A stretch of DNA of 46,589 nt from Paramacrobiotus richtersi (lineage: Eukaryota > Tardigrada > Eutardigrada > Parachela > Macrobiotidae), in assembly GCA_034698045.1 (NCBI GenBank), contig JAQGAU010000063.1, positions 1-46,589 of the forward strand. Reading direction: 5' to 3'. This document shows, one piece after another, positions 11,401 through 21,691 of this stretch. A program made the position numbers and the translations under genes. Each line of letters opens with the position of its first letter. Positions within the stretch are counted from its first letter, which is position 1. The notes beneath the pieces were generated by a model, which was given only the letters and a program-made list of their open reading frames with translations, had not been told where the DNA came from and did not search any database.

Positions 11401-14400
11401 TCCCATCAACTTCAGTGCCAGCGGCTGGGTTGACTACTTGATTAGAGTGTGGCCCGGGTTACATGAACGGATCCATGTAAATATGGAAGTACACGTTCTC
11501 CAAACGGAATATTTCCAAGCCCTTGGTGCCGCATTAGCCGGGAAACTGACGGCGAATCAGGAAACCGGCTTGCGGTACCTTTCTATCTGTTCGTCCTTTC
11601 TATCTTTCTATCTGTTCGTGTTCTAATTTTATCGTTAACGTTTGTCCAACAAGGAAGTTTGCAGTAATGAATGCTATGGCTTCAGGTTCCTAGCTAACTA
11701 TATGGGCTTCAAGATTGTCGAAGCATATCTGAAGGTTTTACCCGACGAAGCGCGGGCTATTTCGATCAGACTGGAAAATGTCCTTGGTGGTATTTCCGCG
11801 CAGCCGCCCCGATGGGAAACTTGCGTTCGCCTGCTTAACAAACAACTACCAAACGCAGTCGGCCGCATGTATGTCCAGAATTATTTTCGAGTAGAAGCCA
11901 AAGCTGAGGTATAACTCTTGCATCCCATTAGGATAACGCTCACACTAGCTATTCGTAATAATTATCTTTGTGCTGTTAACGTCGTGCATATATATCCTTT
12001 ACTGTAGCGGTTGTTACAGGTTGAAACGATGACGAAATATCTCCTGGCTAGCTTCAAAAGGATCCTTCAGGTAGCGCAACTTCTTAATTAGGTATCCATG
12101 TCACCATGTGCATTGTTCGCACGGTCAGATCTATGGCGCGCGAGGCCCGTCAAAAGGTTACAACTGTTTTAAAGACCACAGTTTCCTTAAAGTTTTGGGT
12201 GAAGTTTTTAAAGACTTCCTCTTATTCTTTAAAGAAGCCAAACGATCTTTAAACAATCCAGATTGTACAGAAAAATCTTCTGTTCACGTTAAAGAACACC
12301 TTTGCAGACTAACACTAATCTTGAAAGACGTTAGTCTTTAAAGACTGGCGTGAGTCTTTAAGGATTTATTGCAGTCTTGAAAGACGTTCTTTGCCGGTGC
12401 ATTCTGACTTAAGGGTTTATGTCATTTAAACAGTTTTTTTAGTGCGAAATGCCACTCTTTAAAAGACTAAAGAGAGTTAATTTAGGTCTTCGAAGAGCGG
12501 CAGTGTATCTTAAACCACACACTGAGCCGATGTTTGTGAAAGTCTTGTTGTTGTTGTTGTTGAGTTGTTGTTTCCCTTTTGACGGGCCTCGCGCTCCATA
12601 CAGATCCTTTCCGACGGTACAGCCTGATTCGGGGACATGCAATTGTGAACAATCGAGGATGTAATATAAAAGTATCCTCATTTGAACGATTTGACAGGAA
12701 TCTGACTGGATGGACGAAGAGACTCGCGCCAGAGCAATGGAGAAAGTGAATAAGATTACGCCGTTAGTGGCTTATGAAGACTATTTGATGAACAACGATT
12801 CCAGAGTGAACACAGAGCATGCCAGTGTACGAATACACAAGTCACATGCATCGCAATGACGTCTGTTGGTTCCCGTAATCGCCCGGCGCATTTTCAAAAT
12901 GCTTTTCAGTTTGTTGTCCAAAATGACCTGCTGGACACATTCATAAACGCACAGAACTTCGCCACAGAAGTGGAAGGCAAAAATCTTCTGCGCTACAACA
13001 CGCCGTCAGATTGGAAGTGGGGTCCGGCTACCATAAACGCGTACAACGACCTTGATTTCAACTCAATCCGTAAGATATGCTAAATTACACCGCCAACATG
13101 TGTATTTTGGTTGAACATTGGAATTTCACATAAGTAAGCGCCCTTGCAACAGAATTCCCAGCTGGTATATTGAATGCACCTTTCTGGGGATACGGTTATC
13201 CAAGTTACTGGAATTTTGCTACAATCGGTACAGTTATTGGACATGAAATAACTCATGGATTCGATGATACAGGTGAACATCCCAAAGGTCATGCGTGTTA
13301 GAATGAAGTATTGAAATGTATAATTCGCGAGAGTCACTGTTGTAACATGCTTTTGGTTGGTACGGCTCAGCTCCAGTTAGCTATCTAAACCGAGTAGGTA
13401 TAGCAGTACATCTAAAACATTTCGTTAAAATAATATGCTTAGGATCTCAACTGGACGGAGATGGTAGAATCGTTGACTGGTGGAGTCCCGAATCGAAGGC
13501 TGCATTTCGTAACCGAGCGGATGGTATTGTCAAGCAGTACGGTTATTACTGGTACTTGGGCAGCCAAATCGACGGTGAAGGAACTGAGGGCGATAATATT
13601 GCCGATAACGGAGGCATTAAACAATCCTTCATGGTACTTTTAATTTATGAATGACTGCGCAACTACACACGGCCCAGCATACTGATGGGTCCCTAATAAC
13701 TTGCTTTGGTTGTGAACATTAGGCATATCAAACATATATCAAAGATGTGCGGAATGGTGTGCCGGAGCCACACCTACCAGGTTTCCATACATTTACATCC
13801 GGTATTCATTTAGGATGCGTTTAGCATCCCTTCGCTGAATACATGGCGTCCAGTGTTGTGTCTAATTGTAACAAGCACGTTGAATTTTTAGAGAAAATGT
13901 TTTATCTCAGCTATGCACAGGTACGCGTACCCGGTCCTTGATTCCCATCATATGTACAATGTACCGCACCGCACCAAACGCAAATTGTTTTTGGTAATCA
14001 CAAGCTGTTTTCCCCGGATTGCAGATGTGGTGCAGTGACCTTACGCCGCAAGGGATGAAAAACCGACAGAATGGTAAAGCAAGTGAAACTAAATCCCATT
14101 TTAATTTTTCGCCTACACTCGTGCGCACACACATACAGTATAGGAGTACGTAAATGGAAATACTACGTATATAAACATCTGTACTGCATGCACGTACCGA
14201 GTAATTCTGCAACACAGAAGAGACTAGAAACGAACATTCACAAATTACAGTTATGTGCATGCAGCTAATTGTAAGGCTTGCATTTTGGGATGCAAACTTC
14301 GTAATTATTAATCTCATTTGCAGACGCGCACAGCCCACGCCGGTTTCGCATCATAGGGCCGGTGCAGAATTCCGCCAGCTTCGCCGAAGCGTACCGCTGC

Positions 14401-14448
14401 GCACCTGGGACTCCGATGAACCCGATAATAAAATATGGAGTCTGGTAG
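8441..14448 (+). CDS. Neprilysin-like M13 zinc metallopeptidase, copy 2 (complete)
   Basis: Eighteen exons: 8441-8463, 8552-8697, 8742-8813, 10198-10225, 10295-10428, 10637-10723, 10796-11232, 11318-11574, 11686-11908, 12020-12070, 12698-12826, 12910-13069, 13153-13272, 13443-13633, 13723-13801, 13892-13920, 14025-14073 and 14324-14448. They join in frame to 779 aa, the usual M13 length. Residues about 1-20 are cytosolic, about 21-42 form a signal-anchor helix, and the rest is the ectodomain, starting with VCLTPEC and [19 protein letters not shown] (exon 13), HSPRRFRI and a terminal VW are present. Two active-site positions differ from copy 1. The third zinc ligand is Asp (GDNIADNGG, not GENIADNGG), and the substrate motif reads NAYN instead of NAYY. 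The usual penultimate-region Cys is Tyr (KYGVW). Introns 3 and 10 carry DNA-element insertions. The start is the first ATG after the conserved leader. Likely an expressed ectopeptidase with altered activity. Confidence 0.9.
8832..9948. mobile_element. Non-autonomous DNA transposon (MITE-like, TA target duplication) in intron 3 of neprilysin copy 2
   Basis: The ends are inverted repeats matching at 26 of 27 positions, beginning CAGTGGTGCTGGGCCAAG on the left and CAGAGGTGCTGGGCCAAG (reverse strand) on the right, flanked by TA on both sides (8830-8831, 9949-9950). The same intron in copy 3 (15653-15940) lacks the insert and continues across the site, so the insertion came after the duplication. 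Length 1117 bp. No transposase frame is seen. TA duplication and a CAGTG-type end suggest the Tc1/mariner (IS630) superfamily, by inference only. Confidence 0.85.
12134..12598. mobile_element. Short MITE-like element in intron 10 of neprilysin copy 2
   Basis: A 465-bp insert with 24-bp terminal inverted repeats differing at one base (TGG[C/A] then GCGCGAGGCCCGTCAAAAGG), flanked by TA at 12132-12133 and 12599-12600. Copy 3 lacks it in the same intron. The interior has many copies of a TTTAAAGAC-type word, including the 14-bp palindrome AGTCTTTAAAGACT at 12333-12346, and a TTG microsatellite near the right end (12545-12570). No protein is encoded. It differs in its ends from the intron 3 element. 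Confidence 0.85.
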
Positions 14449-15279
14449 ACTGGCACTTGGAGCACATTTGTTTGAGAAGAGGCTTTTTTTCGTATCGATC
14501 CTATAACATAAACGGTATTTCTGAAGTTCAGATAATAACTTGCAGTGAGGTGACTGCGAAACTGCACTGTGAATCGAATGCGGCGATCGGCTACGGACTT
14601 GGACTTTAAAATGCACGATTTTTGCAAACACTAACCAGAGAAAGTTGTAGAAGTACTGCGTATTTCCGATTTCCTTGGCGATATATAAAACAAGAAAACC
14701 CATCTTGTATGGCTATTCTTAATCTTACTCCAGTATGCTCAAGTAATGCCTTCAAGGTCAACAGGAACATGGACTTCGTGACCAAACAGTCGAAATCCGT
14801 TGAAATATTGTACTGAGAGGTGCTTGATTTAAAGAAGATTTTGTATGCAGAAAGCAACAGCGATTACAACTAACCACGATTTTTAATGCTGCAAGATTAA
14901 TAAAATTAATTATGACATAGTCGTCAAGACTGAAGACCGATAGGCGGTTAACTCCCGTGCCAGATTAATGACCTTGATACGGCATTAATTTGCCACTTTT
15001 ATAATTTCATTAGTGTCGTATTTATCAGGTATGATATCACCGATACAATCTAACAATACCGTATCGCCATGAATATGCATGTACTACAGTATGTATGTAG
15101 TCACTGTACTGTATGTAATCAACGGCGCACAGCTGTAATATTAATGGCACTACCTCACAAATGTCAGCTTTAAAATTTGATAACAGAAAACTGCAGATTT
15201 TGATTAATTAGCCAGTTATTCCATATTTTCTTTGGGTTGTTTACGAGGTTCTCCATATTTCTTAAGAGTGCAGTTCATA
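14449..15279 (+). promoter_or_regulatory. Intergenic stretch and upstream block of neprilysin copy 3
   Basis: The first about 400 bp hold 3' flank with no gene seen. From about 14855 the sequence follows the upstream region of copy 2 closely up to the ATG at 15280, including a near-identical leader. The block includes a short local expansion, 'gtactacagtatgtatgtagtcactgtactgtatg' in pieces at about 15085-15115. Confidence 0.5.
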
Positions 15280-18200
15280 ATGGAAAATGAAGTAAATGAA
15301 ATGTAAGCTTTGATGCAGTTTCTTGTTGTCCTACTATGCTGTATATTCGCCGTCTTCAGAGCAACGGAAATTTATTGTTAATTTAAACAGGGACTACACA
15401 AACTCCACCACCACAAAATGGAGAACAGCTACAATGCTCATTACGCTGGTGCAATTTATAGCCTTGTTTGTGGCCTTAATTGTTTTAGGCCTGAAAACAA
15501 TTGCGCAAGGTTTGGAATCAAACAAATCAAATGCAGGTAATATCAGAGGAATGTGCAGATGCAGAAGTATGTTTTTCCAGACCCAGTTGCAAACCAGTGC
15601 ATAATCGACCAAGACGTCAGAGTTTGTGTGAATCCAGAATGCGTACAAGCAGGTGAGAGTTTTTATATTTTATACCCGATGTACTTCGTACTGGTAGTTT
15701 TATGGAAAATATATATGCGAAGCCGCGGAAATGTAGCACTGATAATACCAACAGTGTTTATGTTTTATATGAAATGCTTTACAAACTAATTGCATGTAAG
15801 AGAGTTTATGTTCGTGTCGTTCATATGACTAAATTACGTTGTATTAATTCTCATTGGAATCCGTATGCTATTCGAACTGTGCTCTGATTTATTATTATGC
15901 CAAAGAAATAATATAACAATCATTGTTGTACTTGTTACAGCTAGTACGCTGAATGCCCACATGAACAGGTATCCAATGTAATCCAATTGACATAACCGTA
16001 AAGTGGAGGATATATTGAATATGGTCACATCTATGAATTTTATTCACAATTGTTAGAACTGCAAATCCCTGTGATGATTTTTATGAATTCGCGTGTGGAG
16101 GCTGGAACAGCAGCAATCCGAATGAGTGATGACACATCAGATTACACTGCATTTGACATCTTGGACACACGGCTTGTCCAGGACTTGAAACGTAAGAAGT
16201 GTTTCCTGTAAACTCTTATTTGAGAATTACTGATATTATACCGGTTTTATTTACCTTAATGAATGTGGCAGTAATTATGGAACAAGAAGAGCAAGTTACG
16301 AGCATGGTACAGGTACACATGTCGTATAAGGCTATTAATTGCAACTGATATCTATGTATATTGATCGTAGAGGTCGCTACATTAACACGCCAAGCTTATG
16401 ATTTTTTCAACAACAATATCAATAATGAACGGGAACAGGTCGTACCTCGGTTATACTGAATTATGAAACGGAAGATCGGAATCAATTTAGGAACGATTAC
16501 CATCTAAATATAGACCCAAAATACCCTGAGGCGGCAGCCGAAGGCGTTTCTTGTATTAGATATCTTTGCAGAATCATTGACTAGAACCGATCGCCAGTCT
16601 AACAACCCCATGGACACGACGGAGAAAATTCAGGACTACTATTCCCAATGTTCTCACGGCAGTAAGTGATTCTGCGACCCTACTCATTTTTTTTATTAGA
16701 TCTGCTGTTAAAATCAACAAGTAACATTTAGTGCAGTTTATGTTTCAGGTACTACTAATGACCAAAAAGCATGGGATGCTCTGCGTCGGGCACTTGCCTC
16801 ATTCGGGTTGAATATGGAAAATTGGCCTTTCTTAGACAACACCAGACTCGGAAACTTTACTGAGAATAACCTGGTTTTCGCTCTAAGCCATGCTCGCCGG
16901 CAAGGAAACTCATTGGGTTTGATAAATCCTATCATTCTGCGCGATCCCCGAAATACCGAACTGAACGTTATTTATTTTGATTTACCAACCTCGACACTGC
17001 AGCGCAGTAATTATCTAAGCCAAACTGATCCAGACGCAATGATTGTCGCCAGACAAGCGTACAAAGTGTACGGAAAGGAACTGGCCAATTTAGTCAGTAA
17101 CAAACTAAAAAATACTCGTTCCTCGCCCGAAGATTTTGAGCAAATGTTTTCGGAAATTATGGAATTAGAATTCGTTTTAATACAAGTATGGACATGTCCT
17201 CCGTTCCACAAGTCTGAATTGCATTCAGTACCTACCAAACCGATGCGCAATTATTTATTTAGGCAACTCCCCCACCACAGCAAACAGCAGTCGAAAAGAG
17301 ACTTATAAAACTGCGCGAGATGTCGAACTACACCACTCCCATCAGCTTCAGTGCCAGCGGCTGGGTTGACTACTTGAATAGGGTGTGGCCGGAATTACAC
17401 GAGCGGATCCATGAGATATGGAAGTACATGTTCGTCAGACGGACCTTTTTGAATCTCTTGGCGCCGCAGCAGCCAGGAAACTGATAAATCAGGAAACCGG
17501 CTGCGGTACGTCTTACATCTGTTTCTTCGCCCGTTTCATCGTTTGTCCAACAGGGACAGTGTGCAGTAATGAGTGTTATGGCTTCAGGCTCCTGGCTAAC
17601 TATATGGGCTTCAAGATTATCGAATCGTATCTGAATGTTTTATCCGACGAAGCGCGGGCTATTTCAGTCAGACTGGATAATGTCCTTGGTGGCATTTTCG
17701 GACAACCGCCTCGATGGGAAACTTGCGTTCGCCTGCTTAACAAGCAACTACCAAACGCAGTTGGCCGCATGTACGTCCAGAGATATTTCCGCGCAGAAGC
17801 CAAAGCTGAGGTTAACTCCCGAATCCCCTACTTTCACAATATGTCGCTGATATCGAATATATATTGTGCTGTTATCGCTGTGCATATCCTTCACTGTGTG
17901 GTGGTTATTATAGGTTGAAACGATGGTAAAATACCTCCTGGGTAACTTCAGAAGGATCGTCCAGGTAACGCAACTGCTTAATGATCGGTACGAAATTGTT
18001 TATTCACAGCGTCACACGGTCAGATTCCTTTCGAGCAAATGCTACAGTGTTTGGACGGCAGTTTTGAACCTTACATGCAACAGGGCAAAGCAGTTTTGAA
18101 AAATCACGGATTTATAGATGTATCCTAATATGACGGATTTAACAGGAATCGTACTGGATGGACGAAGGAACTCGCGCCAGAGCAATGGAGAAAGTGAATA

Positions 18201-19598
18201 AGCTAACTCCATCAGTGGCTTATGAAGACTAATTCTGAGACTGATTCTGATGAACAACGATTCCAGAGTGAACACAGAGCATGCGAGTGTAGGATACAAT
18301 ACACATCTCAGTGACTTCTGCTGGTTCCTATGATCGCCCGGTGTAATCGAAAAATTAGTGCTTTTCAGTTTGTTGTGCAAAGTGACCTGCTGGACACATT
18401 CATATAAACGCGCAGAATTTCGTCACAGAAGTGGAAGGCAAAAAACTGCGGCGTGCCAACACTCGGTCAGACTGGATTTCGGGTGCCGCTACCATAAATG
18501 CGTACTATTACCGTGATTCCAACTCCATTCGTAAGCTACTGTATATATCCCGTCTACATCGCTTACATATTTATTATGTAGGCGATACAACCAAAACATA
18601 GTATTACTATGTTTTGGTTGAAGCTTTGGAATTTCATATATAAGTGACATGTTTGTCTGTGACCAGCGTTCTCGCAACAGATTTCCCCGCTGGTATACTG
18701 AATGTACCTTTTTGGAGATACGGTTATCCAAATTATTGGAACTTTGCTGCAATCGGTACAGTGATTGGGCATGAAATCACTCATGGATTTGATGATAAAG
18801 GTAAACATCCCAAAGGTCATGCGTGTTAGAACAAGTACCGAAATATATAATTCGCGACAGTCACTGTTGTAGCATGCTATCGGTTGGTACGGCTCAGCAC
18901 CAGTTAGCTGTCCAAACCGAGTAGTATATCAGTAGATCTATCTACAACGTTTAGCCTCTAAAAAACTGAGTAGGACGAGCTCCATTCCAGCTTCTTCCCC
19001 CTCAACCCGGAAGTCCAGTTAAAAATGTTTAAAATAATGCCAAATGGCACAATGCCCACACGTGTCAGTTTTGATACGTGTCACCGTAACTGACCTATGG
19101 CTCTCAAAATTACCAAATAAAAACTTTTTCTTAATTGGATTTTGTTTATCGAGAAATCCAGAAATTCAAGTCAACATTCCTGTTCCTTCTGGTACCAGGC
19201 GCTGCTGGGTTAAACCAGTATGTTTAGGATCTCAACTGGACGGAGATGGTAGGTTTGTTGACTGGTGGAGCCCCGAATCGAAGGCTGCATTTCGTAACCG
19301 AGCGGATGGTATTGTCCAACAGTACAGTAGTTACTGCATGGTACTTGGGCAGCCAAATCAACGGTGAAGGAACTGAGAGCGATAATATCGCCGATAACGG
19401 AGGAATCAAACAATCGTTTAAGGTACTTTAGATGAAATACTGGACAACTATACCCTGCCCAGCACGAGTGATGTGACACTAGCTTATTCTGATTGTAAAC
19501 ATTAGGCATATCAAGCATACATCGAAGATGTAAGAAACGGTGCGCCGGAGCCACACCTACCAGGTTTCCAAACATTTACATCCGGTATGTATTTGTGG

Positions 19599-19613
19599 TG
19601 CGCGCGCGCGCGT
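19599..19613. repeat. GC dinucleotide microsatellite
   Basis: A run of alternating G and C in intron 15 of neprilysin copy 3, absent from the same intron of copy 2. Confidence 0.7.
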
Positions 19614-19848
19614 TCGGTAACTTTTCGCTGGATAAATGGTATCTAACAAACCGGTGGGTTTTTTTAGAAAAAATGTTTTATCTCAACTGCGCACAGGTAC
19701 GCATACCCTTTCCCATCATCTGTACAACGTAACTTACCGAACTAAACGCAAACGATTTTTGGTATTCATAAAGCTGTTGATCCCGATTGTAGATGTGGTG
19801 CAGTGCTCTTACGCCACAAGGGATGAAAACCCGGCTGAGTGGTAAAGC

Positions 19849-20095
19849 AAGTTATGCTAAATCCCGCTTTAATTTTTCGTACGCACTCACATACAGTCTG
19901 ATACAGAAGGCATATGAGTTTCCTAATTAATGGAAGTCAATTCTTTCCAGTAATTTGTAACTCCTGTATCAGACTGTATGTGAGTGCGTACGAAAAATTA
20001 AAGCGGGATTTAGCATAACTTAAAAGGCATAATTAGAAGGCATATGAGTTTCCTAATTAATGGAAGTCAATTCTTTCCAGTAATTTGTAACTCCT
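19849..20095. repeat. Nested perfect inverted and direct repeats in the last intron of copy 3
   Basis: A 58-bp segment (19849-19906) is present as an exact reverse complement at 19964-20021. A 61-bp segment (19905-19965) is repeated exactly in direct orientation at 20035-20095. The direct repeat forms the loop between the inverted arms, then recurs beyond them. The parent arm continues the intron sequence seen in copy 2, so the rest arose locally. The pattern is what template switching or a fold-back copy event leaves. Confidence 0.9.
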
Positions 20096-20325
20096 AATTA
20101 TAAGAAACCAAAAACGGACACTTACACATTAGAGTTATGTGCAGCTGATTGTAAGGCTTGTAGTTTGGGAAGCCAACTTTAGAATTAATTTCATCTGCAG
20201 ACGTGCACAGTCCAGGCCGGTTTCGCATCATAGGACCACTGCAGAATTCCGTCACCTTCTCCGAAGCGTACGGCTGCGCACTTGGGACCGCGATGAACCC
20301 GATCATAAAACATGCAGTCTGGTAG

Positions 20326-20800
20326 ACTGGCACTTGAAGCACGTTTGTTTGAGCAAAAACTTTTCTACCTGTATCGATGCTGTAATAATATTACCGGTAT
20401 CTTCGTTAATTTGGATAATGACTTGCAGCTATAGTGAGTTGACTGCGAACAGTGTGCTACACCGCACGTCAGTGGATTCCAGTGTGAATCAAATGATCGA
20501 GGCGATCTGCATACGCCAGATATTTACACTTTAAAATGCACAATTTTGCAAACAATTACTAGAGCAAATTGTAGTAGTATTGCGTATTTCCCATTTCTCT
20601 TGGCGGTATGTGTTATAAAAATATATGCCAACTTGCATGACTTTTCTTAGGTTTACTTCACTCGTATAATTGAGCGGCGCGGCATATAATATGCATTTGC
20701 GATTCTTTTTCCCGGAACGCACAGATACACGGAAATTATAATACACAGGATTTAATAAGTATAAATAAAGCATTCATCAGTTTTTTAAGCCGTATAGCTG
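20326..20800. other. 3' flank of neprilysin copy 3
   Basis: Resembles the 3' flank of copy 2 (14449-14860) for the first 300 bp or so. No gene is seen. AT-rich, with a clear change to GC-rich DNA at about 20800. Confidence 0.4.
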
Positions 20801-21420
20801 CACGGATTGTGGCATAACGCGTCCGGACGGCGTTACGCTATAAGCGCCCTGGAAGCGGCCGGGGGAAGATGTTAACCTGGATGCGACCCGCCGATGCACG
20901 GCTGCCTTGACCTATCTCCCAGCAACATCCCGAAAAGCGGGAGCAGCGGCACTACAGGCTGCGCAAGCAAAGGTCACCAAATATCAGAGCATAATTAATG
21001 CACGAATACCTTTTCGTCCCATTGGCATTTGAAACGATGGGCCGTGGGGTCCGGAAGCGCACCGACTGACGTGTGGTTTGTCCAAGAATCTCCGTCAAGA
21101 AACAGGAGAGAAGCGAGCGAAAGAGTGCATGTATCAGCGCAGCAGTACTGAGCTGCAGCGGGCATGGCGGTTCTGGGAAGTTGGAACGGCTCCCCCATCG
21201 GCCAGTTTAGACGAGATCTTTTCGGTAGTTCGATCAGCCCGAGCGGCATCTGCGTGCTGAACATGATGCACTGTTTCCGGCGGTTTCTGTTTATTCACTT
21301 TATTGTGTTTTTGGTAAAGCGTATAGGGATATTGGCTCGAGTACTGGATTATGTGTTATGTACAATAAAGTGTGTTGAGTGGCACAACAAATCGGCAGTG
21401 GAGAAAAGTCACGTTGTAGC
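20800..21420 (+). mobile_element. GC-rich retroelement-like fossil fragment
   Basis: A GC-rich island in AT-rich surroundings. Short coding traces around 20930-21260 resemble the conserved C-terminal stretch found in many reverse-transcriptase-bearing retroelements (a basic alanine-rich segment, a 'FVPLAFETMG' type motif, then a TG-E-R ... YQR ... Q block). The element is broken, with a few interruptions, and much of it is absent. No reverse transcriptase core and no terminal repeats were identified, so family and exact ends are unresolved. An AATAAA lies at about 21363. Confidence 0.35.
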
Positions 21421-21691
21421 ACTACCATCGCTGGAGGGACAACTACGTGACTTCTAAGTGCACTCGAAAGTGACGGAAAGTCGAACGATTCTGCCAGGTA
21501 GTAGAAAAACAGCTGGTAAGTTTACGTTTGGTAGTGTGCCATCTTCCAGTTGGGTGGAAACATTGCAAGAGTTTGACACACTCAGGCTTTCCCTTTTGGA
21601 TACTTATACCTAGCGGTGCGATGCGTTTTATATCCCACAAAGTCAAGTGTGTAGCGTTTGAATTTTGCTTTCTCACTTTTTTAATTTAGTC

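Larger units (their letters stand above)
15280..20325 (+). pseudogene. Neprilysin-like M13 peptidase, copy 3, decayed
   Basis: All 18 exons of copy 2 can be traced: 15280-15302, 15391-15536, 15581-15652, 15941-15968, 16057-16191, 16572-16661, 16749-17185, 17263-17505, 17588-17810, 17914-17964, 18145-18288, 18369-18530, 18681-18800, 19228-19422, 19506-19584, 19668-19696, 19793-19841 and 20201-20325. Splice sites survive, as do HEITH and the end VW. The reading frame does not: exon 5 has one extra base, exon 8 lacks two separate single bases, exon 11 has a 15-bp insert bringing stops, exon 12 has two extra bases and exon 14 four. Like copy 2 it has Asp at the third zinc ligand (DNIADNGG). It is closer to copy 2 than to copy 1, so it is a later duplicate that lost function. 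Several independent lesions make sequencing error unlikely as the whole cause. A truncated anchor-bearing product from exons 1-5 remains possible. Confidence 0.85.

Noticed and set aside
13907-14703. Overlapping minus-strand frames of 120-143 codons
   Set aside because: They lie opposite the last exons and 3' flank of neprilysin copy 2 and show no domain.
20800-21420. A full retroelement
   Set aside because: Only a short degraded C-terminal-like trace is visible. No terminal repeats or polymerase core were found, so only a fragment is called.
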